The position numbers and the translations under genes are program-made. A DNA stretch of 64,000 nt, taken from positions 1 through 64,000 of the forward strand of contig JAILMZ010000147.1 of assembly GCA_024692105.1 (NCBI GenBank), given 5' to 3'. The notes under the pieces were generated by a model. The model saw only the letters and a program-made list of their open reading frames with translations, was not told the origin of the DNA and did no database searches. How positions within the stretch are numbered: the stretch's first letter is position 1; each line of letters opens with the position of its first letter. Below are positions 42,822 through 52,300 of the stretch, one piece after another. The DNA is from Saccharofermentans sp. (GTDB lineage: Bacteria > Bacillota_A > Clostridia > Saccharofermentanales > Saccharofermentanaceae).

Positions 42822-44500
42822 GCTGCCTTATATTTTGCTTCGTCCGCAAGTTTGATGGCCTTACGCATGATCTTTCCGCTGGATGTCTTGGGAAGCTCTT
42901 CTACGAACTCTATTACTCTCGGATACTTGTAAGGCGCTGTCGCGTGCTTAACGTGGTTCTGCAGTTCCTTGACGAGCTCGGGAGTTCCCTGATCCTTGTA
43001 CTGCTTTGTGAGGACTATCGTAGCCTTAACAGCCTGGCCTCTCATCGGGTCGGGTACTGATGTTACTGCGCACTCGAGGACGGCAGGGTGTGTCATGAGA
43101 GCACTCTCGACCTCGAAAGGTCCGATACGGTAACCGGAGCACTTGATGACGTCGTCGTTTCTTCCGACGAACCAGATATAACCGTCCGGATCTCTCCAAG
43201 CGGTATCACCGGTGTTGTAATCTGCGCCCGGCCACTGGTCTGCCATAGCTTCGGGGTTCTGGTAGTATTCCTTGAACAGTCCCGTCGGATGTGAGGATGC
43301 GTTCCTGATGATGACGTTGCCTACGATACCGTCCTCTACGGGGTTGCCTGCATCGTCAAGCAGTTCGATCTCGTAAAGGGGAGTGGGCTTACCGGTGGAA
43401 CCCGGCTTAACGTCTACCCAGGGGAAGTTCGCGAAAAGGACAGAACCCTCTGTCTGGCCGAAACCTTCCCTGATCTCCAGGCCCGTAGCATCCTTCCACT
43501 TGTAGAAGACCTCAGGGTTAAGAGGCTCGCCTGCCATGGAGCAGTGCTTGATGGAAGAGAAGTCATACTTGGTAAGATCTTCCTGGATGAGATATCTGTA
43601 GATGGTGGAAGGTCCGCAGAAGGAGTTGAGCTTGAGCTTTTCCATGATCTCGAGCATCCTTGCCGCGTTGAATTTCTGTGTGTCGTATGTGACGTTGACT
43701 GCGCCTGCGATCCACTGTCCGTAGATCTTGCCCCATGCAAACTTTGCCCAGCCGGAATCGGCCTGTGTGAGGTGTCTGCAGCCGTCGTATACCTGCTGCC
43801 AGTATTTCGCCGTGACGATGTGTCCCAGGGGCAGGAGGTAATCGTGGAGGATCATCTTGGGCTCGCCGGTCGTGCCGGAAGAGAAGTAGATGATCATGGG
43901 ATCTTCGTTGTGTGTTGCCTCATCGCCTGTAGGTCTGTCGAAAACAGGGGATGCGGCATCGATGTCATCCGTAAGGGAACGCCATCCCTCGGGCGCCTCT
44001 CCGATAACGCTGCAGATTTGAACGGTCTTGCAGTCGGGGCGTGCGCTGTTGACGTTATCTATTATCCACTGGTCGTCTGCGCATACGATCATCTTTACGT
44101 TAGCCGCATTGCAGCGGTAAACGATATCGTGGTATTCGAGCTGGAAAGTAGCAGGGATTACGATTGCGCCGAGCTTGTGAAGTCCAACCATCGTGAACCA
44201 TACTTCGGGACGCTGGCGGAGCATCATGAGAACGCGGTCGCCCTTCTTGATGCCGAGGTCCTTGAACATGTTTGCGACACGGTTGCTCTTCTCTTTTATG
44301 TCCTTGAAAGTGAAGTGCTTCTCGTTGCCGTCGTCATCGCACCAGATGAGTGCTTCTCTGTCGGGTTCGTTGTTTGCATATTCATCGACAACGTCAAAAC
44401 CAAAATTGAAATTTTCGGGAACGTTGATCTTGAAATTCTCGGCAAAGTCTTCGTAACTGTCGAACTCGACTCTGGGGAGAAACTTTTCCAATAAACTCAT
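42806..44500 (-). CDS. Acyl-CoA synthetase (AMP-forming, acetyl/medium-chain type)
   Basis: A 564-residue ANL-family ligase that makes an acyl-AMP and then acyl-CoA. Motifs: IIYFSSGTTGEPKMILHDY (P-loop), EGFGQTEGSVLF (A5), NTGDTAWRDPDGYIWFVGRNDDVIKCSGYRIGPFEVE (A7-A8, shown for its key GDTA and GRNDD parts), and the catalytic Lys in TSSGKIMRKAIK. It resembles clostridial acetyl-/propionyl-/medium-chain acyl-CoA synthetases. The XRE-cupin regulator gene lies 26 bases upstream on the same strand, an arrangement that recurs in Clostridia, so the regulator probably senses a carboxylate or acyl product. Confidence 0.9.
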   Translation of the reverse strand: MSLLEKFLPRVEFDSYEDFAENFKINVPENFNFGFDVVDEYANNEPDREALIWCDDDGNEKHFTFKDIKEKSNRVANMFKDLGIKKGDRVLMMLRQRPEVWFTMVGLHKLGAIVIPATFQLEYHDIVYRCNAANVKMIVCADDQWIIDNVNSARPDCKTVQICSVIGEAPEGWRSLTDDIDAASPVFDRPTGDEATHNEDPMIIYFSSGTTGEPKMILHDYLLPLGHIVTAKYWQQVYDGCRHLTQADSGWAKFAWGKIYGQWIAGAVNVTYDTQKFNAARMLEIMEKLKLNSFCGPSTIYRYLIQEDLTKYDFSSIKHCSMAGEPLNPEVFYKWKDATGLEIREGFGQTEGSVLFANFPWVDVKPGSTGKPTPLYEIELLDDAGNPVEDGIVGNVIIRNASSHPTGLFKEYYQNPEAMADQWPGADYNTGDTAWRDPDGYIWFVGRNDDVIKCSGYRIGPFEVESALMTHPAVLECAVTSVPDPMRGQAVKATIVLTKQYKDQGTPELVKELQNHVKHATAPYKYPRVIEFVEELPKTSSGKIMRKAIKLADEAKYKAAQNNT

Positions 44501-44526
44501 ATCTGTATCTTTACTCCTTGAAGTGA

Positions 44527-45072
44527 TTAACCGTTGATGATGGTCAGGAACTTCGCTGTCTCAGTGACTGCTCTCTGGCCGTGAGGCTTCTCGGGATTGA
44601 AGTAGATGGAGTCGCCTGCCTCGAGTGTGAACTCCCTGTCGCCGACGATGACCTTGATAGCACCCTCAATGACATAATTGAACTCCTGACCGCCGTGATG
44701 TACGAGTTCTGCTGTCTCTGACTTGGACAGAGTAACGATCATAGGATCCATCTGGCGGTGCTTATAGTTGAAAGCGAGAGCGCTGAACGAATAGCCCGGG
44801 TATCTCTCGACCTTGACACCGTTGCCGCCTCTTACGACGGTATAGTCATCCATGCGCGGAACATCGCCTGTCATGAGGACAGTGGGGTCGACCTTGAACA
44901 CTTCAGCCACCTTGTACAGGAGACTGATGGGGATTTCTTTGGCACCTGTCTCGTAAGCGAGGTACTCGTCCGGTGAGACACCGATCTGACGTGAGATGTC
45001 ATCGACATCGATCTCAAGGATGTCCCTGAGTTCTCTGATCCTGTCTGCGATCTGCTTAATGTAATCGTTCAT
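44527..45072 (-). CDS. XRE family transcriptional regulator with C-terminal cupin
   Basis: A 181-residue regulator: a helix-turn-helix of the lambda-repressor type in the first ~65 residues (IADRIRELRDILEIDVDDISRQIG...YLAYETG) and a cupin ligand-binding domain after residue ~105 (ELVHHGGQEFNYVIEGAIKVIVG, DSIYFNPEKPHGQRA). The frame is open for about 50 codons upstream, but AGGAGGTTCGAT sits right before the ATG at 45072, which is therefore the start. It is the first gene of an operon with the acyl-CoA synthetase. Confidence 0.92.
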   Translation of the reverse strand: MNDYIKQIADRIRELRDILEIDVDDISRQIGVSPDEYLAYETGAKEIPISLLYKVAEVFKVDPTVLMTGDVPRMDDYTVVRGGNGVKVERYPGYSFSALAFNYKHRQMDPMIVTLSKSETAELVHHGGQEFNYVIEGAIKVIVGDREFTLEAGDSIYFNPEKPHGQRAVTETAKFLTIING

Positions 45073-45509
45073 ATCGAACCTCCTGTATCGGGCTGTCCGC
45101 CTAAAGCGCAAATAGTATACAACATTTTTTATTATAAGAATACAGATTATATACCGCTTAAGGCCCGGCTGCCATCTGAAGCGCAGTGGAGGGAAGTGGG
45201 GGCGTGTACCATTATGTGGCGGCAAATGGAATATATGACCAATTTATGAACAGAATTTCTGATTTGGTAGCATAAATTCTTTAAAATACTTCGAGATCCG
45301 GAAGGAAAAACAGGACAATTATCCTCGGCTTCAATATTTGCAAGGGTTCTGAAAGCCTTGATAATCAGGGGTTTGTGCGCAACCGCTCCCATTTTTGTTA
45401 ATACTTAAGACATTTTATAAACAATTCGTTAATAACTTGTTGACATTTCTGCCACAATCGGTGTATTATTTGCTCATAAAGATAAATCTTAATTGAGGAG
45501 GAGAGCGAT
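45073..45509. other. Divergent intergenic region (437 bases)
   Basis: It separates the XRE-cupin gene (minus) from the HxlR gene (plus). The minus-strand side has TATACT near 45118 as a possible -10. The plus side has the promoter at 45440-45469. The middle (about 45150-45400) shows no convincing ORF, repeat or conserved RNA motif; short open frames there lack a ribosome binding site. Confidence 0.6.
45440..45469 (+). promoter_or_regulatory. Sigma-A promoter of the HxlR-type regulator
   Basis: TTGACA (45440-45445), an 18-base spacer and TATTAT (45464-45469), about 40 bases before an ATG preceded by GAGGAGGAG. Confidence 0.75.
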
Positions 45510-45905
45510 ATGACTAATACAGTTAAGAGCCGCAGCGAAGAACATACACTGCTCGGTTATTCTGATGACAGATCCGGTGATTCACCCGTATTCTACACAC
45601 TCGATCTGATCGGCAATCACAGAAAGACTTCCGTTATCCTTCTCCTTGATAAGATCCATAAGGCGGATTTCGGTTTCATCCTTAACAGTTTCAGCGGAAT
45701 GAACCAATTCGTTCTTATCAAGATACTTCGCGAACTCGAAGAAGACTGCATCATCAAGCGTGTGTATGTCGAAGAGGAAGGCGGAGCAGATCCCAAAGTT
45801 TTGTATCGTCTTACATATACAGGAAGAAAGCTGATTCCCATTATTGACGAGCTCGATTCCTGGGGCAAAGAGCAGAAAAGGCACAAGGCTCTGATCGCAG
45901 TCTGA
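45510..45905 (+). CDS. HxlR family winged-helix transcriptional regulator
   Basis: A 131-residue regulator. The core (VLIKILRELEEDCIIKRVYVEE...VLYRLTYTGRKLIPIIDELDSWG) matches the HxlR (DUF24) winged helix, including the recognition helix and the TxxGxxLxPxLxxLxxWG end. The usual N-terminal redox Cys-Pro is absent, so it is unlikely to be a thiol sensor of the HypR/YodB kind. A strong ribosome binding site lies upstream, and a terminator follows. The target genes are not evident; the two-component genes downstream are separated by the terminator. Confidence 0.85.
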   Translation: MTNTVKSRSEEHTLLGYSDDRSGDSPVFYTLDLIGNHRKTSVILLLDKIHKADFGFILNSFSGMNQFVLIKILRELEEDCIIKRVYVEEEGGADPKVLYRLTYTGRKLIPIIDELDSWGKEQKRHKALIAV

Positions 45906-45941
45906 TCGTAAGACGAAGACATTATCATACCCCTCTCCACT

Positions 45942-45977
45942 CGCGGCGCGGTTAATGATCGTGCCGCGTTTAATTTG
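45942..45977 (+). terminator. Intrinsic terminator after the HxlR gene
   Basis: CGCGGCGCG (45942-45950) pairs with CGTGCCGCG (45960-45968), nine pairs including one G-U, followed by TTTAATTT. Confidence 0.75.
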
Positions 45978-46086
45978 TGCGTATGCGCCATCTGCACCGA
46001 ATCTTATGGTAATCTCATAGGTGTACATAAAGACTACACATCGCTCGTTTACTATTGCACTATCAAACATGTGAGGAGTATCAAAA

Positions 46087-47583
46087 ATGAAGAAGCATTA
46101 CATCACAATGGCAATAGTGATCGACGTTCTGGTGCTGGCACTGTTCGTTATCGGAACCGGTTTTTACACTTACATCTCGGCAACGGAAAAGATGCAGCTG
46201 TATATGGACAGGGTTAAGACCGTCGCGACATTTAATTCAGTAGTCCCCGATTCCAATACCACTTCTCAGGAACTCGTTACCAACAGCTGTTATACCTGGG
46301 AATTCAACAACGATCTCCGCCTCAGCGGCATGGGCTTCTACGGCTATGTCATCCTGACGGACGGCACGGTCTTCGATACGACCGAGGACTACTGCTATGC
46401 ATGGAAAGCAGGAGAAGACAAGATCATGAAGCCCGAAGATGTAAGGATCTTCATGGTGCCCGATGGTATTGCCGAGGATGAGAGAGGCGTCTACGATCCT
46501 ATTTTCGAGGGTGAGTGCGACGACATCTTTATCCATGGCGGCAGTATGCAGTACCAGGGCAAGACATATCAGATAGGTGACTACGATTACAACTGCGGCG
46601 AGAAGGTCCCCGTATCAGAGTGGGCAGACGGACAGTACCTTTACTGCGTCATCTGCAGGGTTGCCAGAGACGACTACGAGAAGGGGCTGAACGCGGAGGC
46701 GAAAGCAATTCTCGGCGCTTTTGATGACAGCATCAAAAGCGGCTTGGCAATGAAGGCGGAGCAGCAGGATATATGGACATGTTACTTGATCCACATGAGC
46801 ACGACCCAGGCCGGCAATATGTACACTGTCCAGGTCTTCCATCCGGTAGAACTCGCAGTGCGTTCTAACGTCGCTCTGTATGTCGTGCTTCTCGTCCTGA
46901 TGCTCGCAGCACTCGTCGCTATCCCTCTCGTCATCGCGAAACTCTACAGGACACGTAAGGAATATGAGATGCGCTCGAGAAGACTCACCAGAGGCGTCGC
47001 GCACGAACTCAAGACACCTCTTGCCGTCACCAAGGCGTACATGGAAAACTGGGACTACATCGACGAGAAGGACCGCGAGGAATACGCGAAGAAAGTCGGC
47101 CGCGAAGTTGAAGACATGTCCGAACTGATCAATGCTTTCCTCGAGATGGAGAAGATAGATTCCGGCAAGATAAAGATGAACATCGAAGAGGTCGAACTGG
47201 TATCGCTCATTAAGTCGGTATATAACCACGTAAAGCCTCTTGCGGACGATCGCCACCTGGAAGTAGAGCTGCCGAAGGACAAGGAGTTTACCATAAAGGC
47301 AGACCTGAAGCTCATGAGGATCGCGATAGGCAATTACATGACGAACATGATCAAGTATGCAGACAAGGAAGCAAGGATCACGCTTAGCATGTTGAACGAC
47401 AAGGTAAGGGTATCATTCGGCAACGACTCTGCAAACGATAAGAAATCAAAGACCGACAAGCTGAACAGCAATGGCATGGGCATCGAGATCAACGAGAACA
47501 TCATGAAACTTCACGGCTTCAGATGCGGAAACGATTTAAGGGGAGGAGAGACCATTTTCTGGTTCGAAGCAACTAAGGCATGA
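46087..47583 (+). CDS. Sensor histidine kinase
   Basis: A 498-residue membrane kinase. Transmembrane helices at about residues 7-29 and 258-282 enclose an extracellular sensor region of about 225 residues with no recognised domain. The HisKA phospho-acceptor is His306 in RGVAHELKTPLAVTKAY. The ATPase domain has an N-box-like IAIGNYMTNMIKYA, but its G boxes are reduced (a GMGIEINENIMKLHG stretch and no clear DxGxG), so nucleotide binding may be unusual. It overlaps the response regulator gene by 4 bases, forming a classical pair. Confidence 0.9.
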   Translation: MKKHYITMAIVIDVLVLALFVIGTGFYTYISATEKMQLYMDRVKTVATFNSVVPDSNTTSQELVTNSCYTWEFNNDLRLSGMGFYGYVILTDGTVFDTTEDYCYAWKAGEDKIMKPEDVRIFMVPDGIAEDERGVYDPIFEGECDDIFIHGGSMQYQGKTYQIGDYDYNCGEKVPVSEWADGQYLYCVICRVARDDYEKGLNAEAKAILGAFDDSIKSGLAMKAEQQDIWTCYLIHMSTTQAGNMYTVQVFHPVELAVRSNVALYVVLLVLMLAALVAIPLVIAKLYRTRKEYEMRSRRLTRGVAHELKTPLAVTKAYMENWDYIDEKDREEYAKKVGREVEDMSELINAFLEMEKIDSGKIKMNIEEVELVSLIKSVYNHVKPLADDRHLEVELPKDKEFTIKADLKLMRIAIGNYMTNMIKYADKEARITLSMLNDKVRVSFGNDSANDKKSKTDKLNSNGMGIEINENIMKLHGFRCGNDLRGGETIFWFEATKA

Positions 47584-48248
47584 GCAGGATACTTCTGGCA
47601 GAAGACGACAGAGTTTTGCGCGACATCACGGTGGCGTTCCTTACAAAGAACGGCCTTCAGGTTGATGTTACTGACAACGGCAATTCTGCATGCCAATTGG
47701 TAGAGATGAACCGCTATGACTGCATCGTGTTGGACATAATGATGCCCGGCAGGGACGGCCGCGAGGTGTGCAGATTCATCCGCACGAAGTACGATGTGCC
47801 GGTCATCTTCCTTACTGCATTAGGCGACGACAGAGACATAGAAGAAGGCTACGAGATAGGTGCGGACGAATACATCACCAAGCCTTTCTCGACCAAGCTT
47901 CTCCTGCTCAAGATAAACGCGCTCATCAACCGTTACAGAGGCCTGCTCGTAAAGAACGGCATGATCGTAATGGGCGACATCGTGATCGAACCTGCCAAGC
48001 GGCGCGTGACATGCGGAGGCAAGGAAGTGGCTCTCGCACCCAAAGAATACGACCTTCTTTTGTATCTGATCGAGAACAAGGATATCGTGCTCTCGCGCAA
48101 CCAGATCCTCGATCACGTGTGGGGCGCCGAGTACGAAGGATACGACCGCGCGGTCGATACGCATATTAAGAAACTCCGCGCTGCCTTGGGTGACAGCGGT
48201 TCGCATATCGAGACCGTAATCAAGGCGGGGTATAAGTGGCGCGAGTGA
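47580..48248 (+). CDS. Response regulator, OmpR/PhoB family
   Basis: A 222-residue regulator: receiver domain with the acidic pair in LLAEDDRVL and phospho-acceptor Asp52 (CIVLDIMMPGRDG), Lys in TKPFS, then a winged-helix DNA-binding domain (LAPKEYDLLLYLIENKDIVLSR, HIKKLRAALGDS). It is the partner of the upstream kinase (ATGA overlap). The next gene, a thiaminase-like protein, begins 57 bases later and might be a target. Confidence 0.95.
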   Translation: MSRILLAEDDRVLRDITVAFLTKNGLQVDVTDNGNSACQLVEMNRYDCIVLDIMMPGRDGREVCRFIRTKYDVPVIFLTALGDDRDIEEGYEIGADEYITKPFSTKLLLLKINALINRYRGLLVKNGMIVMGDIVIEPAKRRVTCGGKEVALAPKEYDLLLYLIENKDIVLSRNQILDHVWGAEYEGYDRAVDTHIKKLRAALGDSGSHIETVIKAGYKWRE

Positions 48249-48305
48249 TAGCGCCTGCACTGCTTCGGGTATAATAATACAAACTGCCGCAAAGGATATA
48301 GGAAC

Positions 48306-49298
48306 ATGGATGATCCCATAATCATGTACTATTACTTCGACCTCACCGATACGGATTTCTTCTGCCGTGAACTGGAGAAGAAGTTCCGCGGCACAGGTCA
48401 TACAAGGCAGATCGTCTTCAAGAATTGGAATTGCTATAACGAAGAGCCGGGCAGGGACGGAGACCTGTTCATCTATGATGCGATCACGATGACATCTCTT
48501 GTTGATAAAGGATATCTGCACGAACTGCCCGACATCATCGATATTGATGACATGTTCCCTTGGATCATCGATACGAGCAAAGTCCGCAAGAAGACATACG
48601 GCATACCTTTGATGCTCTGTGCCAATACTCTTATATGCCGCAGGGAAGATGATGAGAACATCCGCAATGTCATGAATCTCGATGAGTATGTTGCTATCCC
48701 ACTGCGCACGATGAGCATGTATTATTATCTTCAGTCCTTCTGCAATTACCAGGATAAGTCCGGCAGATATCTTGAAGTCATGAAGCATCTGATAAAACTT
48801 AACGGCGGCAGCGATAAGGTCGATAATTCAACTCTTAAAGAGTATGGCGGAGTGGATGATTTCAATGAAGGCAAATGCCTTTATTTCATGGGCTTTACGG
48901 AGAATCTGCGCCAATTGAAACCTGATGATTACGTGGTGCGTTTTGCCAATTTCTCCGATAACGATACTGATGATATTCCGTTGTTTTTTGCAGATCTTGT
49001 CTCTATAGGAAACAACGTTCGCGAAGAGAAACTACTGGACTGTCTGGATCTTCTCGAGATACTGGCTGATCCGCAGTTTGCCTATGACCTCTGCACATCA
49101 GGCGGCAAGCTCCAATATATGCTCCCGGCTGCCAGAAGCGTCTATCCGAGACTCGCAAAGATAGATCCTGTTTACGATTCTTTGTATGAAGCGCTTAATC
49201 GTGAAGACAACTGCATCTTCCGGTACGGTGCAAACTTCTACGAAGTGTTTGAGGAGAAGACTAAAGATCTTCTGGATCAACTGAAGAACGAACTCTGA
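48306..49298 (+). CDS. Thiaminase I (thiamine pyridinylase) homologue lacking a signal peptide
   Basis: A 330-residue protein of the periplasmic-binding-protein fold matching thiaminase I along its length. KNWNCYNEEP and DLFIYD correspond to the thiaminase DWDxYSADPP...DVFVLD stretch, YGIPLMLCANTLI to its nucleophile loop, GFTENL to its catalytic-base loop, and DIPLFFADLVSIGNN and YMLPAR to later conserved parts. Predicted Cys105 (nucleophile) and Glu199 (base) are kept. Known thiaminase I enzymes are secreted, but this one starts MDDPIIMYYYFDL with no signal peptide, so it should stay in the cell. No thiamine biosynthesis genes are nearby. The role could be base exchange, degradation of thiamine analogues, or ligand binding. 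Confidence 0.75.
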   Translation: MDDPIIMYYYFDLTDTDFFCRELEKKFRGTGHTRQIVFKNWNCYNEEPGRDGDLFIYDAITMTSLVDKGYLHELPDIIDIDDMFPWIIDTSKVRKKTYGIPLMLCANTLICRREDDENIRNVMNLDEYVAIPLRTMSMYYYLQSFCNYQDKSGRYLEVMKHLIKLNGGSDKVDNSTLKEYGGVDDFNEGKCLYFMGFTENLRQLKPDDYVVRFANFSDNDTDDIPLFFADLVSIGNNVREEKLLDCLDLLEILADPQFAYDLCTSGGKLQYMLPAARSVYPRLAKIDPVYDSLYEALNREDNCIFRYGANFYEVFEEKTKDLLDQLKNEL

Positions 49299-49300
49299 GT

Positions 49301-52300
49301 TCAGGCGTTGTCCTGATAGACGTATGTATCACCCCATATAGTTACAGTCTTGCGGACTGCAGGATCCTCACCTTCAGCGAGCAGTCTGAGTTCCGGTGTG
49401 ACGGTGCCGTCTTTTTTGATGCAGGCGATGGCGGGATCTTCATCCTCGTGGTATACACCGTCTTTATCTGTAGCAACTTTGCGCCCTATCGCAAACAGCA
49501 GGCCGAGATACATATATTTGACATCGTTTCCTGCCAGTTCAGGGTACTTTAACTTTCCTACCAGATTCTTGTCTTTGTAACCGGGCTTATACCTGTCGAA
49601 AGCATACTTGAACAACTGGGACATGGTAGCATCGTTCATCTCCCTGATGCTGTACAGGAACTCTTCGAGCGCTTCGTTGCGTTCTTTGGTCTTATCCATG
49701 TCATCAAGAGTTTTATCCTTGTTGATGGCTTGGTGTTTTTGAATAAGACGGGGGATCTTAAGCCGCAGTTCATTAAGCTTTGCGGTATTCTTAATGCCTT
49801 CGCGATCCAGGTCGAAGAGTTCCAGCAGATCCTTGTGCGTAACGCCTTGTGTTCTTCCGGATCTTGCAAACTTAGACAGGACCACGGCGATCTGGTCTAC
49901 GGGACACTTCCAATACCGGCATTTTTCCCTGAGGAGGTTGCGTTTCGCGTGGGTCTTATAAAGGAACGCCGGCACATACATTGCGGTACTGTTCTTCAGA
50001 TAAGGTACGAGAGTCTTCCCTTGGAGTTCTCTTTTGAGAGTATCCTTTCTGCAGTCTTCGATCTTAACGGTGATCTCATGTTTGGATTTGTCTATCTCAA
50101 GCTCGTTAAGAATGGAAAGATACAAGATGCAGTCATATACTTCGGAAAGAAAATCCTCGCTCGCGTTATTAAAGTATCCGTCCCAGAAAATGCTGTTGAA
50201 ATACTGAACTGTGTTGGATACCGTTCCGATCGTCACGGCGCTTTGTGAGAGTTCGCCGTCGTTCATCGCATAGCCTATGTCATCGGGAAGATCCTGCTTG
50301 GTGCCTTCTCTTATGGATTCATCCGCCTGGGCCACGGGAATCTCATCTCCTACACCAAAAAGGAAGTCCATCTTGCTGAGTTCCTTTGCTGCTTTGAGTA
50401 TGGTCTCATCCTGCAGGATTAGTACCGTATCCGAATCGAAATCCGCACCGCCCAGCTTGACCATTATGTTGCTGCTAAGAGGAGACACGACAACGACGTT
50501 GCTTCCTGTCTTCGTTGCGAAATTAAAGTACTCATCGTACACGGGGCAGTCTCTCGTCTTCATGACGCAGACGGAACCGGAGTTCATGTGGGGGTTACGG
50601 AACAAAGGAAGTTCCTTGCCGCTGTTGATGCCGCTGATGTATATCTCATCGCTTTCAAGCTGAGGTGAGATATCACAGACCTTTTTCCCGGCTGCATATT
50701 CGAGCATCTCATACGGCATGCTGCACAGGGTGTACAGGTCACCGCGGAGCTTGATGCGGCCATTTCTCATTTTCTCTTTGTAGTCGGATATCTCTTCCTG
50801 GACGAATGCTCTGTAATAATCGGTCTTATCGAAGTCAGGACTGTATTTGAGCATGTTCTTTATGAAGTACTTCTTTCTCATCGACTGGTCGACAAAACGC
50901 AGATGGTAGAGCATTACGGATTTGTCCGTTTTAAGAAGTGCCATGTAACGCGCATCGTCTTGCACAAGACATCTTATGTCATCTGTAGTCAAGGGAAGAG
51001 TATTGAGGATCTGGTAGTTTGCCTCGTGATACTTTCCATTTCCAAGGTTCGATGGCTCTTCCTGCTTTACTATTCCGAATGTCTCATCTATGTGTCTTAA
51101 CCAATATACGTACAGATCCTTATCGGTCTTTCCCAGGACCTCGGCAAACTTGATGAGTTTAAGACTGTCTACGGTAACGATCATCCGCACATCAGAAGCT
51201 TTCATCTTCCTGCCGAACATGTCGGTTACTTCTTTGATGCCGTTGTCTTTGAAAAACTTTTGTATATTGGTGTTGAAGGCACATGCCTTGAAGAAGGAAT
51301 TACGCAGGAGCATCATGCCGTGGCCACTGAATTCTCCCGTAAAGAAACTCGAATCGAGAAGTGCCTGTCCGTCCCACAGTATGTTATGGTGTTCGAATTC
51401 CTTACCCATTGTCTTTTTATACTCATCTTCGCTGATGAGCTTGGCGGACTCTTTTCCGTCTTTGACCAGGATCTTCCTGTTGCCGGAGATCTTGCCTGAT
51501 TCTGCACTGTCCAGCATAAGGATCGAAAGACGCGGGATCTTTACCGTGCCGATGATGGAAGACATCACGAGGGCATCGTAAGCTTTGGCAGATGTCAGAT
51601 CGCTCTTCTTTTTCTCGTCGATCTTGAGGCCTAACCAGGTCCAGTTCATCATCCTCTCATGCAGGTCTTCTGTGATGAAGATACAGTCGCCCTGCTTTGC
51701 CTTGCTAGCCGATCTTTTGTAGTAACAGTAGTGGATCTTTCTTCCGCTTAAGACGGCATCAAAACCTTCTTTATAAAGGAGGAGTCTCGGCTTTTCTTCT
51801 TTTTTAGCGTTGCATTTTTTGTTGTTTTTCGTGCGCTTGAGCGCAGTGGTGCACTTATGGACGAGATAGTACTTCATCAGATCCATGAATTTGTATCTCA
51901 TCTGTTTGATCACATATGAAGTAAAGTATCTGTTTAGAACATCCTGGTCCTTGTCTTCAAGCCATTTTTGGTTCTGGTCTTTGTACCAATATTCATACTG
52001 CTTCGCCCTTTGGGCATTAATATTCTTTGGCGCGCCTTTCTTATGCGGATTATTAATGTAGTACATCAGTAAAAACTTATTATAAAGATTCTTAAGATCC
52101 TCATCATCAGGCTTGAACTTCGGATCGATCTTGAACTTGTTGATGGTCTTGGCGTCAAGTTGGGACAAAGACTCAAATGATACGTTGATTATCGCATCTG
52201 AAGATAGTGCGCGGCTGTTCCTGAACTTAAGGTACGGCTGAAGATATTTCAGGCTGCCCCTGCTGATGCTCTTTATCTTGAGCAGGTCTAATGAGACGGC

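Noticed and set aside
43544..44494. Open frame of more than 300 codons on the plus strand opposite the acyl-CoA synthetase
   Set aside because: It is antisense to a well-supported enzyme with all ANL motifs, and the protein has no recognisable features.
45147..45392. Small minus-strand ORF (81 codons) in the divergent region before the HxlR gene
   Set aside because: No ribosome binding site, mixed composition and no family features; it lies in promoter-type DNA.
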